From assembly GCA_038501625.1 (NCBI GenBank), contig JAZAYU010000170.1, positions 744,001 to 808,000 of the forward strand: DNA of 64,000 nucleotides, given 5' to 3'. The notes beneath the pieces were generated by a model. The model was not told the origin of the DNA. It made no database searches and saw only the letters and a list, made by a program, of their open reading frames with translations. The first letter of the stretch is position 1. Each line of letters begins with the position of its first letter. Positions 34,220 through 44,613 of this stretch are shown piece after piece. This stretch comes from Corbicula japonica. Its lineage: Eukaryota; Mollusca; Bivalvia; Venerida; Cyrenidae. A program made the position numbers and the translations under genes.

Positions 34220-35362
34220 TTATGACGAAGGATTAGAAGACACCCTTTCTTTTAAACTTTTCAAGTCCTCTTCGCTAATCCACGAATCAAACTTGGGTGC
34301 CCACCCCTTCCATCTTACTAGGTATTCCTTTTTCCTTCCCTTTTTTCTCGAACGTATGGTTTTTTCTATCAGGTAGGTTTCCTGTTCGTACGCCTTCATC
34401 AACTGATTTTGATAAAACGTTCCACTTATGATTTCCCCCGAGTAGTCTTTCAGTTGATATTGCGGAATATTTTCTCTCATGAAACGTTTATTCACCACAA
34501 ACAGTTCTCTAGACCAACGTTCGTCATATTCTCTCTGAAATGGACGACGTATGAATGACACTCTGACGAGATCACCCACTTTGAACTTGTATGCAGCAAC
34601 ATTGTGCGACTTTGTCAATTCTGAATAAACAGGGCTAGCTTGATATTGGAGTTTCCATAACTCTACGGAGTCTTTGTTTTTAACGCTCGCTGGTGAGCGC
34701 CGGATGGATCGATGATAGGTCTTGTTATAACTTTCAGTCACATCAGGAAGAATGTCTATCCAACGCGGGTCTTGTTTGTGGGTCATGTAACGAGTTAGAC
34801 GTTGTTTGATCGTCTTGATCGCTCTTTCAGCAAAGGATGCCTTTACAACGTTTTGTGTCACAAAGTAGGTCACGTCTTCCTTCTTCAGATATTGTTTAAC
34901 GTCTTTGTTGACAAATTCTGTCCCCTTGTCCGTTCTGATGTGTGTCGGTTGTCTCCCTTGAGAAAACATTTGTTTGAATGCTTGCACCATCTCTTTTCCC
35001 GTCTTAGTACGCAATGGAACTGTCCACACGAACTTGGACAGAATGTCTATAGCCAACACAAAATAAGCGTACCCATCATTTTGTTTCCTGAAATAATCCA
35101 TGTTGGCAGTATCAACATCCCACTGATAATCCACAAAAGGAGCCACGACCCTCCTTCGTTTGAATTTCCCGCGCTCTTCTCTATGTACGGCATAGTCCTC
35201 CTGCTTCAACAACCATTTTCTAATTTTAGCTCGTCCCAAAACAAATTTGCTTTCTTTCCGAACAGCTTTGTACAGTTTATCGACTCCGGCGTAGGCCGCA
35301 GGATGTTTTGGGTCATAATATATGTTCGCGAGATAATCTTCGTACTTTAAAGTTTTAGCCAT
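34220..35362 (-). CDS. Retroviral-type integrase with chromodomain
   Basis: 380 residues. Catalytic DDE core: Asp84 in W-D-V-D-T-A-N-M, Asp145 in I-R-T-D-K-G-T-E-F, Glu179 in A-S-F-A-E-R-A-I-K-T. An SH3-like segment ('FKVGDLVRVSFIRRPF') precedes a C-terminal chromodomain at about residues 330-370 ('KKEYLVRWKGW...SW'). It would insert the element's linear DNA into host chromatin, and the chromodomain probably guides site choice. All catalytic residues are intact. The first 16 bp overlap the end of the preceding gene. Confidence 0.95.
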   Translation of the reverse strand: MAKTLKYEDYLANIYYDPKHPAAYAGVDKLYKAVRKESKFVLGRAKIRKWLLKQEDYAVHREERGKFKRRRVVAPFVDYQWDVDTANMDYFRKQNDGYAYFVLAIDILSKFVWTVPLRTKTGKEMVQAFKQMFSQGRQPTHIRTDKGTEFVNKDVKQYLKKEDVTYFVTQNVVKASFAERAIKTIKQRLTRYMTHKQDPRWIDILPDVTESYNKTYHRSIRRSPASVKNKDSVELWKLQYQASPVYSELTKSHNVAAYKFKVGDLVRVSFIRRPFQREYDERWSRELFVVNKRFMRENIPQYQLKDYSGEIISGTFYQNQLMKAYEQETYLIEKTIRSRKKGRKKEYLVRWKGWAPKFDSWISEEDLKSLKERVSSNPSS

Positions 35363-35895
35363 TTCACTTTAGCTATTGCCGAACTTTCCCGTTTCCTTTT
35401 CACTGGGCTACCGGGAGGCGGAGGGATGTTTCCTTCTCCCGTCTGGTCTCGTCGAGAAGTCGTCAGCAGACTAAGGGGAACGTTAATGTCTTCCAGCAAA
35501 AGGTTAAACTGCTCCAAGCCCGCTGGGCGAAAATCCTTGTAATCTTTCAACTGTACTCTGACCAGATCGACGATGTTAGATTTCGGTATTTTCTCGCCAG
35601 CAATGATCACTTCTCCTATCTCGTTCCAACTCAGGTGGGGCACAATATACGCTAATAATGCTCGTGCTCTACCTTGCAAAGTTCTAGGAAACGACCTGAG
35701 TAGCTTTTCGATGTTTTCAGAAACCTTGGCGTCAGATGTCTCTTCTGTTCCTTCAGGCTTTAAGGGCGTTGTTTGCCCCGAAGGAATCACTTCCTGTGTC
35801 GCCGTTTTCTGCCCTTTCACGTTATTCGAGTCCTCTTGACTGGATGACAGAAGTCTTTGATATCTGTCGTAAGGCAGCAAGACCATTTTCTGCAT
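35347..35895 (-). CDS. Conserved Polinton protein of unknown role (182 aa)
   Basis: Starts MQKMVLLPYDRYQRLL; Met4 could also be the start. A Ser/Thr/Gln-rich linker is followed by a helical domain at about residues 55-120 ('GRARALLAYIVP...SWNEIGEVIIAG...I'), then a Pro-rich segment and a basic C-terminus. The 'LLPYDRY' start and 'P-H-L-S-W-N' region resemble proteins found next to integrase in other invertebrate Polintons, as I recall them. The role is not known. It sits between the ATPase (58 bp upstream) and the integrase (overlap). Confidence 0.7.
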   Translation of the reverse strand: MQKMVLLPYDRYQRLLSSSQEDSNNVKGQKTATQEVIPSGQTTPLKPEGTEETSDAKVSENIEKLLRSFPRTLQGRARALLAYIVPHLSWNEIGEVIIAGEKIPKSNIVDLVRVQLKDYKDFRPAGLEQFNLLLEDINVPLSLLTTSRRDQTGEGNIPPPPGSPVKRKRESSAIAKVKWLKL

Positions 35896-35953
35896 GTTTA
35901 CGCTATCTCAATCAAGGATCGTATGGGCAACACTTCTGAATACACAACACTTT

Positions 35954-36595
35954 TTATTTGGGTCGATACACGACGGTGTCTTCTCCAGGAAACACTTTAC
36001 TTCTCACCCGATGCTCTTCCAACGCGGAAGGAGAGAAATCCAGGACCAAATAACCATAAGGATCTTGCGTGGCGTCTTTATAAGCCTCCATGAGAAACAA
36101 GCTTTTTCCCAAGAAAGCCTGTCTTGCCAAGCATTGCAACTGAGACACGTCTCTCGGATTTTTCATCAACACTAACACGTGTGTATTTAAGTTGATCGTG
36201 CGACTGTGTCTTCCTTTGCAGTATAGATTCTGGTTCAAGTACATTATGCTCAGATGACGATGGTGCATTCCCTTAACGAATAAATTCTCCATTTCCGGCG
36301 ATGACGTCACACTTCCCATCAAATCGTCTAACGCCACAAGATTGCATACTTTGTCATCAGAAAGGGCATTGAGGTCGGTCTCCGTGGGTAACCCGTGATG
36401 AAAAGTGATAAACGGAAGCTCCCTTTCCATCACTTCGAACAAAGGTTGATATATACCGTAGCAATATAAAACTCTTTCTGGCGGACTATTAAACATCTCC
36501 TCTTTGTGTCGCAATAATCTATACACCCAGGTTGTTTTACCACTACAAGTAGCTCCAGTCACAGAAATAGACGTACATTCTGGGAAGGGATACAT
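35954..36595 (-). CDS. FtsK/HerA-type genome-packaging ATPase
   Basis: 213 residues. The Walker A motif G-A-T-C-S-G-K-T spans residues 14-21. Walker B (N-L-V-A-L-D-D, Asp90-Asp91) follows, and 'IMYLNQNLYCKG' carries a sensor-like Gln/Asn. Length and order match the A32-like packaging ATPases of Polintons, which drive DNA into the capsid. It begins 46 bp after the polymerase stop codon, consistent with shared leftward transcription. Confidence 0.93.
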   Translation of the reverse strand: MYPFPECTSISVTGATCSGKTTWVYRLLRHKEEMFNSPPERVLYCYGIYQPLFEVMERELPFITFHHGLPTETDLNALSDDKVCNLVALDDLMGSVTSSPEMENLFVKGMHHRHLSIMYLNQNLYCKGRHSRTINLNTHVLVLMKNPRDVSQLQCLARQAFLGKSLFLMEAYKDATQDPYGYLVLDFSPSALEEHRVRSKVFPGEDTVVYRPK

Positions 36596-36641
36596 CTTGA
36601 CAAATGACGAAACAATCGCAATGTATCAATCTTTATACGCT

Positions 36642-39600
36642 TCAATCTTCGAAATTGTTCGCCAGCATTTCAATGAGATCATGGTCAGAAATGATTTCAT
36701 CCTCGTCTTCTTCCTGCTGATGTTTCACAGGACACAAAGTTATGTCTAGAGGATCTGTGTGAATGCCGTCCTTTAGGACCTTTCTCTTACAATAAAAGTA
36801 TGAAAAGCCTCTTCTCTCTTGCGTGTATGTAAACACCGCGTTGTTTCTCACTCTGAATCCGCGGTTATGACCACTTTGAGCAATTCCGGTTCTCAACACC
36901 TGACGAAACGCTGTCATCGGTGCCTTCACGGACCTCTTGCTTATTCCTTTGGAACTGAACTTAAATTCCCGAGTCTGACGAGACTTCTGAAGCCTTTTCC
37001 TGGGTTTTAACTTTTTAGCTCGAGTCAGTAGGCGGCTTGCGGCAATATTACGGCTGGACGGATTTAAGAATCTTGTCTTCCGTACGATATAGGTTTTGCT
37101 ACAAAGCCCAATCATTTCGTCACCTTGGTATTCTAACTTGAAAAGCCCCGGAGTTCTTTTGTCATAACTGGTGTGTTTTGAACAGCAGGTGCGTAGAAAC
37201 CAATGGTGCTCAGCATCCGCTTCTACGTCCGTATCGGTGCAGAACCCTTTTAGCCCTTGTTTATACTTTTCTCGCATGTCGGGTTTGATAATGTCCTCGA
37301 GGCAGGTTCCCGAAATGGCCATGTAGGCGCTGTCCGTATCCATTTCGCAATATTCGAAATCGGACCTGTCGACATAGACGTCCATAAAGTCGAAATAAAA
37401 CTCGAGCATGCGCAGTTTGGCGTACTGGAGAATAAAATACCCGAGTTGAATGGGTAGATCTAGTTTGATCTTTCTCTTAGCCATTTCAATCTCGTAGTAT
37501 TGATCTTCTTGATCGAGGCAGTCGAGTTTCCGAAATAGGGGATCATTGATTTCCAGGGAAGTTTCGTTTTCGCCCTGGACATACTTTATCTGCCTGTGCT
37601 TTGTCTGGTCCATGATCAGCGAGCCATATCCCGAATTGCCAATGACTTTATTGGTATCCGCTATAATGGCTGTGTCCGGATCGCTGTCTCCAGCTCTTCT
37701 GGCATCGCTCACTTCCTTCACAAATTCTTTGAAACAACTGTGTGCTTGATATTCGACCACCTGGTAAATTTTGGTCACAATCAAGCCATGATTGATATAC
37801 CACTGCAGCAAGGGTGTGGCAAGAAGAATTTGTTTCGCTCTCATGCCACCGACGAGCAGTTTTCTGGGAGCTTTGGAAAGATTGTATTTTCTGACGTGAT
37901 CCTGCATATGGTCACCTATGACATCATACGGAATGTCTGTGGTGCAGAAGAGTGGCGACATCTCTCGAAAATACTCGTAGGGCGTCAGCAAAGGGTGTTG
38001 GAAATAGGACGGCCATTCATCCGGAACTTCAATATCTACTTCCACCATTCCAAAAAGTTGGTCGTTCATTACGCCCGTTAGAATGCTGTTTTCATCAATT
38101 TTGCCCTTGTGATTTCGAAAGAAACCCGGGCGCATGGAATCGATGAAGTCGTAGATAGTCGGGTTGCGTTTACAATAGAATCTGAACTGACATTCCCACA
38201 TCTCTACCACCTCGTTTTCTCTTTTCAAGGAGGCCGTGATTTCCAGAGTTTTCTTGTATTTTTCCGCTCTTTTTTCTCTCCACTTCTCATCTTTGATATT
38301 TTTCGTCAGATAGCAGAGATGCCCGTGCCAATAACATCCGTGAAATTGGAATACCGTAGGTTTGTCATTCGTGTTCTTTGCTGGTGAGTACCCATCTACT
38401 AGGTATTTCCCGACCCTGACTTCTCTGCCAGAATTCAATTTGTGCTCGATGTCGATACCCAGAGTATGTTTCAGCCACTCCATCCAATAATAGGCCGACA
38501 TGTATTTGTCTCTCAACTCAGGTCTGAAGTCATTGTCACCCCGACGACGAACGAAAGGACCAACCGGCATGTCTTTACCGATGGACTGCAGATATAGAGC
38601 ATTGGCGTCGAACCCGAGAATGGCGCCACACTTTTTCTGGCCTCGTATAAGAGTTTGTCCGGCGCAGTGATGACGTGTAAAGATAATGCTTGGACCTCCC
38701 ACAATGTTTTGCTTGATGGTTTGATAGAGATCACTGTTCTGGCGATCAAACAGCGCAAAGGTGACGTTTTGCTTTTTAGCCGTTCGAAATAACAGCTGTC
38801 TGGCGATACCCGGTACAGAGATGGCCGTTTTGAAAATATCGATGCCTTTGTCAAAGTAAAATGTTTGGAATCGTAGCACGGCTTCTACAAACGGCACAAC
38901 ATCCAGATTGTTGTACCATATCAAAAACTCTCGAAACGTGGTCATTGCACGATCTTTCCATACTTTCTGACAATACTGGTACTCATCTACACTGATATTT
39001 TTCCCTTTTAAGTGACTATAGAAGGCATCGTGCGGAGGCAAGCTGGTGTGCTCGAGCTTGTCTACTTTGTCCAACCATTCGTAGGGGAAATAACCTTTTT
39101 GTTCTTCTACATGATAAGCTTTCAGAAAGCCGGCGTAAGACGAACCCGCTGCCAGAAATTGAGACATGTCGAGAAATTTTAACTGGTCTGTGGAGATGCA
39201 AGCATATGAGTTGTTCTTCTTGATGACAAAGTTATCGATATTCTCGTGCATGTTCAGGTGCTTGGCTAAGCAACGCTTGATTAAATTTAGGTCGTATTTG
39301 GCCGAGTTAAAGCCTAGCACCGGTACCTGACACATATATGCCTCCATCTCTCCGTAGACTTTGCATAGCGGATGCCTCGGTTTTCTGTCTGGCTCACCCT
39401 CAGGCGCCTCGTCCCAGACAATATTTTCACAGCCTTCATCTTCTATCTCCCATGCCTCGTTATCATCCGCATCGATCTTTTTTTCGATGGCTTTTAACAC
39501 CCATCCCCATTTTTCTTCCGCTAGTTCAAACACCCGCTCGGCAATGGTTGACATTGTAGATACCATGCGTTTCACCAGTCGGTCTTGGTCTGGTTCCACG

Positions 39601-41270
39601 ATGCATAGAGGCTCTGTGTGACCCTGAATGTTGCTACAAATGGACACGCTGATGGGCACGTGTTTGTGAGACCACTCAAGAAACTGGGTGGGTTGATCCT
39701 GGATTTTTTCTAACACGGCTTCTAAGTCGTAGCATATGAACCATGGAAAGAGGCGTTCCTGTTCCGGAACATCGATACCGAAATCGCTCAGCCGATCAAA
39801 AATGGTGTCTTGAGCTTGATGAAAACCCCCCGGGTAGACGTATTGCGTCTTGTTGCTACAGATTCGCTGATGACGATGAAGATCACTTGGCTGTTTAAAG
39901 TGTCGATCGCATGTTAGGCACTGGTATTTCTGAGCGTACATTTTGAAGTCTCTGATGAAGGACAGATGGTTTTCGTGAAGATTTAGGTACATGGTGGAAT
40001 CATGTTGCCCTCGGGATTTGTAAATCGATCTTGCGAAACCGTCTTCCTGTAAACTATATACTTCCATGTTGACTTGGAAGCGGGTTTCGAACTCTGGGAA
40101 GTCTTCAATAGCTAGCCCCTCGAACGTGTCGACAGGGTCTTGACTCCACTGCCTATAAAATTCTTTGGCTGGTCCGTCAATGCAACGTATTTCGTGACCA
40201 CGATGCAAAGCTAGGCATCGAAATGCGCAAAGGTTGTCCTTGTAGATCTTGCCATTTTGTTGATTTTTTACTAAAGGATATACGCTATCCTTTCGCAGCA
40301 AGAAGTCGGGAAGGTAACCGTAACCGAGAGGATAGTAGGTGCTGTACACGGTGAAATGAACGTTAGTGACAAGAACAGGGATCCATTTGGTATCCGGTCT
40401 GTTTCTTAACAGCTCTGTCATGATGTCTTTCTGTTGCAATTGGAGACGGAGACGTTCAAAGTCCGTTCTTTTAGATATATACAATGGTCGTTCTAATACA
40501 CCGTTGTTGTTATAGGGTACGAAATAGCGATATTGACCTGTCTCCCTGTTTTGCAAGATGACCCCGAACACAACGTTAAGTCTGAAGGCCCTTTGTTGTT
40601 CTTGGTAGATATCGTTCGCGTATCCCATCAGCTGATTCATGCTGACATCGTTTGTCAGTGGAAAATTGTAGACAGATTGTACGGGACCCCGGCGGTGATT
40701 CTGTAGAATGATGGGAGCATTGGCTTCGTAAACCTGGCGTAAATCCTCATCATCATCTTGCCACGGAGGAAGCTCGTTTCGTCCCCAAGGCTGCTGCTGC
40801 AAAGCTCCTCCGGACTGATCGTAATGTTCCCTCATACCGTGCAGGTACAAATCGTGTCTGTTTTCGAAAGTTTCACTACAGCGCCGACATCTATATTGTG
40901 ACGATGATGCTGTTGTTGGTATGTTTCTTTCTTCTGTTTTCGTTGACGCTGTCGATGACGACGATATTCCTGACGTTCTCTTTACAGGTTGTTTGTCATG
41001 CCACTGCAAATGACGTCTGAGCCCATAGGCTGACGCGCACCTTTTCTGGCATTTCTGGCAGACGTGTTCTGACCCAACACATGTCTTTTCGTGTCTGTTC
41101 TTGTCACTGTTTTTCTTGAAAATGGTCTTGCATTGTGTACAAGTGTAAGTAACACCGTCGTGTTCAGAGCGCACGTGAGCGTTGAGGTGTTTTTTGCGTT
41201 GATACGTTCTGCTGCACTTGTGGCAATGGTATCTGGTCGGCATTTTACAGATAAAATCATCCTTCTCATT
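36642..41270 (-). CDS. Protein-primed DNA polymerase B, main exon
   Basis: 1533 codons are open from the first ATG (41243), and nine more codons run back to the acceptor 'tttcag' at 41271. With residues counted from that ATG: four C2H2 zinc fingers lie in the first 145 residues and another at about 442-461. The 3'-5' exonuclease motifs are D506-x-E508, N646...D651 and Y777...D781. 'FQFHGCYWHGH' at 966-975 is an endonuclease-like signature common in this polymerase group. Polymerase motifs are D879-A-N-A-L-Y, K1199...N1203-S-G-Y-G and D1302-T-D1304. All catalytic residues are present. It replicates the element, presumably using a protein primer at the inverted-repeat ends. Confidence 0.95.
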   Translation of the reverse strand, partial: NEKDDFICKMPTRYHCHKCSRTYQRKKHLNAHVRSEHDGVTYTCTQCKTIFKKNSDKNRHEKTCVGSEHVCQKCQKRCASAYGLRRHLQWHDKQPVKRTSGISSSSTASTKTEERNIPTTASSSQYRCRRCSETFENRHDLYLHGMREHYDQSGGALQQQPWGRNELPPWQDDDEDLRQVYEANAPIILQNHRRGPVQSVYNFPLTNDVSMNQLMGYANDIYQEQQRAFRLNVVFGVILQNRETGQYRYFVPYNNNGVLERPLYISKRTDFERLRLQLQQKDIMTELLRNRPDTKWIPVLVTNVHFTVYSTYYPLGYGYLPDFLLRKDSVYPLVKNQQNGKIYKDNLCAFRCLALHRGHEIRCIDGPAKEFYRQWSQDPVDTFEGLAIEDFPEFETRFQVNMEVYSLQEDGFARSIYKSRGQHDSTMYLNLHENHLSFIRDFKMYAQKYQCLTCDRHFKQPSDLHRHQRICSNKTQYVYPGGFHQAQDTIFDRLSDFGIDVPEQERLFPWFICYDLEAVLEKIQDQPTQFLEWSHKHVPISVSICSNIQGHTEPLCIVEPDQDRLVKRMVSTMSTIAERVFELAEEKWGWVLKAIEKKIDADDNEAWEIEDEGCENIVWDEAPEGEPDRKPRHPLCKVYGEMEAYMCQVPVLGFNSAKYDLNLIKRCLAKHLNMHENIDNFVIKKNNSYACISTDQLKFLDMSQFLAAGSSYAGFLKAYHVEEQKGYFPYEWLDKVDKLEHTSLPPHDAFYSHLKGKNISVDEYQYCQKVWKDRAMTTFREFLIWYNNLDVVPFVEAVLRFQTFYFDKGIDIFKTAISVPGIARQLLFRTAKKQNVTFALFDRQNSDLYQTIKQNIVGGPSIIFTRHHCAGQTLIRGQKKCGAILGFDANALYLQSIGKDMPVGPFVRRRGDNDFRPELRDKYMSAYYWMEWLKHTLGIDIEHKLNSGREVRVGKYLVDGYSPAKNTNDKPTVFQFHGCYWHGHLCYLTKNIKDEKWREKRAEKYKKTLEITASLKRENEVVEMWECQFRFYCKRNPTIYDFIDSMRPGFFRNHKGKIDENSILTGVMNDQLFGMVEVDIEVPDEWPSYFQHPLLTPYEYFREMSPLFCTTDIPYDVIGDHMQDHVRKYNLSKAPRKLLVGGMRAKQILLATPLLQWYINHGLIVTKIYQVVEYQAHSCFKEFVKEVSDARRAGDSDPDTAIIADTNKVIGNSGYGSLIMDQTKHRQIKYVQGENETSLEINDPLFRKLDCLDQEDQYYEIEMAKRKIKLDLPIQLGYFILQYAKLRMLEFYFDFMDVYVDRSDFEYCEMDTDSAYMAISGTCLEDIIKPDMREKYKQGLKGFCTDTDVEADAEHHWFLRTCCSKHTSYDKRTPGLFKLEYQGDEMIGLCSKTYIVRKTRFLNPSSRNIAASRLLTRAKKLKPRKRLQKSRQTREFKFSSKGISKRSVKAPMTAFRQVLRTGIAQSGHNRGFRVRNNAVFTYTQERRGFSYFYCKRKVLKDGIHTDPLDITLCPVKHQQEEDEDEIISDHDLIEMLANNFED

Positions 41271-41464
41271 CTGAAATCAGATATAATTTACTTTTTATGA
41301 AATGCTATCTAGTTAAAATGAAGCACATAATCAATCAGTTATTTATTTGATTAAGATAGATTCAGTCGTTTGAATAATCACTTAAAAACAAGTATGCAAT
41401 GGAAGAAATCGCGTGAAAACATACGAATGAAAAATAAGGTATAATACATGTTGTATTTACTTAC

Positions 41465-43380
41465 TGTGTTGGATTCAGTAACATGTTCCTTTGTATCGTT
41501 GTTTGCATAACTTGTTGGTTCAGTCTAAAAAAGGAAAAATAATTTTTTGTAATTTTCTGAAAGAAAATATATATAACAACAACGACAACAACAACAGCAA
41601 ATCATAAACAGAAGAATTGTTTTATGTAAGAGTGCTGTGCACATTAACATGTTTGTTTGCCCCTTGATTCGTATCGACATTTAAAAAAACTCCTTAAAAC
41701 GCTGGAAGCTTTAACTAAAACTTACAATGCCATTTAACAAGTCGAGTTGGCGGTGAATCTCTTCATGTTCCTGTAAATCATGTTGATCTTGGAAAAAGGC
41801 CTGACACCATTTACACCTGGCCATCTGCAATGCAAAATGAAAACAATTCAGAAACCTTTCAATTCCAAAAGTAGATGGGGGAAAATAAGGATTCAATGAC
41901 AGAGTAAAAATTGAATAACAAAACAAAACATTTAATAAACTGTCTGTTCATCTAGTATTGACTAGTCAGGCATCTTATTCACTTTCTTTTCTAACATAAA
42001 ATGGTATTTTCACTGAAATTATTCACCAATTAATTCTGAAACATTAAATTGACATTCCAAACATTATAGCCCTTGTGATATAAAACAGAACAAAAAAACT
42101 TTATTGACCTAAGCATTGCAGCTCATCGTTCTATCAACGGAAATACAGCTGCATGCATGAAAATTACACATTTGAAACAATTGCAAACACATCAATAGAT
42201 TAATGTGAGAATGCTTATACATTTATAATAATATAAGCCTTAATGTTATTGAATTCGGTACTTTCAGCGCTTTGATTTGAACATTTAAACTTTGTGTGTA
42301 ACGCATCAATAAACCACAGGTAAATTTACAACCGTTGTCATTGAAGCTTGATGTATATGTACATTAACCTCGTGGTTGAAACTAGGCAAGCGTAAATTTG
42401 TACATCGATTATACAGAGAAAAACTTTTTATGTTAGTTTTAAACCTTTAAGTCGGACGTAATATAACGCGTGCAAAACTAAAGATTGCATTAATTCTGGA
42501 TATATATAAAACTTGAGTTGTTTCTGTTTAGTAATTCGATGGGAAAAAAGTGTCTTGTTAAGTATGTAACCTTTATACTTTACTGAGATTTAGATTGAAC
42601 GTGCAAGGATGATAATTTTAAAACCGCGATAATGGATTCTGATCAGTAACTAAGATTGGATATAATAGTGTCTTGTCATGTAAGAAATCAGTTTTTCAAA
42701 CTAAAAATCTGTTTAAATGTCGAGAATTTTAGTTTTGAAAATCATGGTAAGACACGAAAATACTGCCTGGTTTTAGATAAAAAAACAACAACACACAAAC
42801 AACTTAACACACGGAAATAAATACGCTTCAAACCAGGTACGTTTTTTTCCCAAATATTTTAAGACATGATTTGACTGCAGAAACATTCATAAATCCTATC
42901 CTTAGTACATCTCAAGTTTCTTTATATTTAGAAACCTCTTAACGAGCTTTTTAAACTATCGCCATTAAAATAACATAAACGTCAACTTGTGAACAGTCAA
43001 GCGATATGAGAGACATTCATTCTTAACCTAGTTAATCTCACCTCTTTACGCATAGCTGAGTAAGTTTTAAAGCAGTTTTAACAGTGTAAATTTGCCAGTG
43101 TGTTATTTAAAGAGGTTTTGTCCTTTCCTAACATTAGATTTTATTTCCATGTTGTTGTTTTTTATTTCTAAAATAACATAAAGATACTATAAATGAAAAC
43201 ATAACTTACTTTAAAAAAAGTACTAAAATGAGAAATCAAAGAAATGTTTTCACTTACCTCTGTTTGATTAGACTGATAGAACTGTGTTAAAACTCTTGGC
43301 ACAATAATGATGTTGGTTTTCGAAATCCGGTGGTCGAATTTAAAATTCCCAAATGAAGATAAATCCAAGCACAAACACAT
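41465..43380 (-). CDS. Upstream exons of the Polinton polymerase gene (inferred)
   Basis: Three open segments with consensus splice sites precede the main exon: 43258-43380 (ATG at 43380, donor GAG|GTAAGTG), 41726-41824 (acceptor TTGCAG, donor ATT|GTAAGT), and 41465-41524 (acceptor TTTTAG, donor ACA|GTAAGT). They are 41, 33 and 20 codons, all in phase 0, and feed the main exon in phase 0, for about 1636 residues in total. The middle one encodes a further C2H2 finger (C4, C7, H20, H24 from its first Met), matching the fingers downstream. An alternative in-frame donor for the first exon lies at about 43209. Transcription could also begin at the middle exon, whose first codon is ATG. Confidence 0.6.
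41825..43257. other. AT-rich probable intron within the Polinton
   Basis: No open frame or repeat recognised in either direction. It is bounded by a consensus donor and acceptor on the minus strand. The size is unusual for a compact virus-like element and could also hold a promoter for the polymerase. Confidence 0.4.
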
Positions 43381-43589
43381 AGAAATAAATTCCAGATAGT
43401 GGTTTTTACAGAGTGTTAGTTAATTCCGTCGGTATGAGCTAGTGAAATTAGTTTATTTCGACTAGATATTATAAGAGAAGTTAACTAAAGTTCATGTTAG
43501 GCGACAAGTAACTTAACGTGTCTCTTACTGACTTGGCTTTCGTTTGCGCTGGGTTTTATATTATGCCAGAAGAACTGGCGCGTGATTCA

Positions 43590-44613
43590 AATGTAGCAGC
43601 TGGTGCGGCAGACGGCGCTCCGTTTGCGCGGTTCTTTTGAAACGACTCATTCAAGCCATCAGATAAGATTCGATAAATTGGCATGTTTACGACCTATTTC
43701 TCATCGAAATCACGGACACCTGACACTTAAAAGGGCGTCAGTCGCCACAATGCTCATTAATAACCCATTAAGACAGCCTTGCGGTTAGGAACGCCTTTGT
43801 TCTCAGGAAACAGCTGTCAAGATTAGATTTGACGGATGGCGTTGTTTACGACCTATTTAAGCGATGAATATGATATGAGTATGATAAATAAGCCATTAAG
43901 ACATTCTTGCGGTTAGGAATGCTTTTGATGTCCGGAAACGCAATATTACAACTGTCAGATAAGGGATGATGAATGGCGTTATTTACGACCTATTTCTCAT
44001 CGAAATCACGGACACCTGGCACTTATAAGGGCGTCAGTCGCCACAAAGCTCATTAATAACCCATTAAGACATTCTTGCGGTTAGGAATGCTTTTGATGTC
44101 CGGAAACGCAATATTACAACTGTCAGATAAGGGATGATGAATGGCGTTATTTACGACCTATTTCTCATCGAAATCACGGACACCTGGCACTTATAAGGGC
44201 GTCAGTCGCCACAAAGCTCATTAATAACCCATTAAGACATTCTTGCGGTTAGGAATGCTTTTGATGTCCGGAAACGCAATATTACAACTGTCAGATAAGG
44301 GATGATGAATGGCGTTATTTACGACCTATTTCTCATCGAAATCACGGACACCTGGCACTTATAAGGGCGTCAGTCGCCACAAAGCTCATTAATAACCCAT
44401 TAAGACATTCTTGCGGTTAGGAATGCTTTTGATCTCCGGAAGACGCTAATTGAAGCTGTCAAGATAAGATTTGATGAATGACTTTGTTTACGACCTATAT
44501 TTTCCAGAGGTCACGTACACATGCACTTATAAGATCCAGGTCAAGGTCATGTCCCACTTTCAGGACGGACGCGGACGCGCAAGATATGGAAATAGCCAGC
44601 ATACTATACTACT
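43590..44613. repeat. Right terminal inverted repeat of the Polinton with 168-bp subrepeats
   Basis: About 1020 bp, complementary to the left repeat. A 168-bp unit is tandemly repeated about three times: the marker 'gctcattaataaccc' occurs at 44048, 44216 and 44384. The left end has only about one copy, and two extra 168-bp units account for the length difference between the two ends. Confidence 0.85.

Larger units (their letters stand above)
28628..44613 (-). mobile_element. Complete Polinton/Maverick element
   Basis: About 16 kb bounded by long inverted repeats. The left terminus, 'agtagtatagtatgctggct', is the reverse complement of the right terminus at 44594-44613. Inside are all hallmark genes: protein-primed DNA polymerase B, chromodomain integrase, FtsK/HerA-type packaging ATPase, adenain-like protease, double-jelly-roll major capsid and single-jelly-roll minor capsid proteins, plus a basic protein and three proteins of unknown role. 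No frame is broken once two spliced genes are allowed for. Polintons normally make 6-bp target duplications, but none is visible here ('actgtt' left, 'cctcca' right). The left two genes read rightward and the rest leftward. The endpoint could be 28631/44610 instead. Confidence 0.93.

Noticed and set aside
34802..35350. 182-codon plus-strand frame
   Set aside because: Antisense shadow of the integrase gene, whose catalytic motifs are clear.
37596..38081. 161-codon plus-strand frame and other long plus-strand frames through 36.5-41.3 kb
   Set aside because: Antisense to the DNA polymerase gene.
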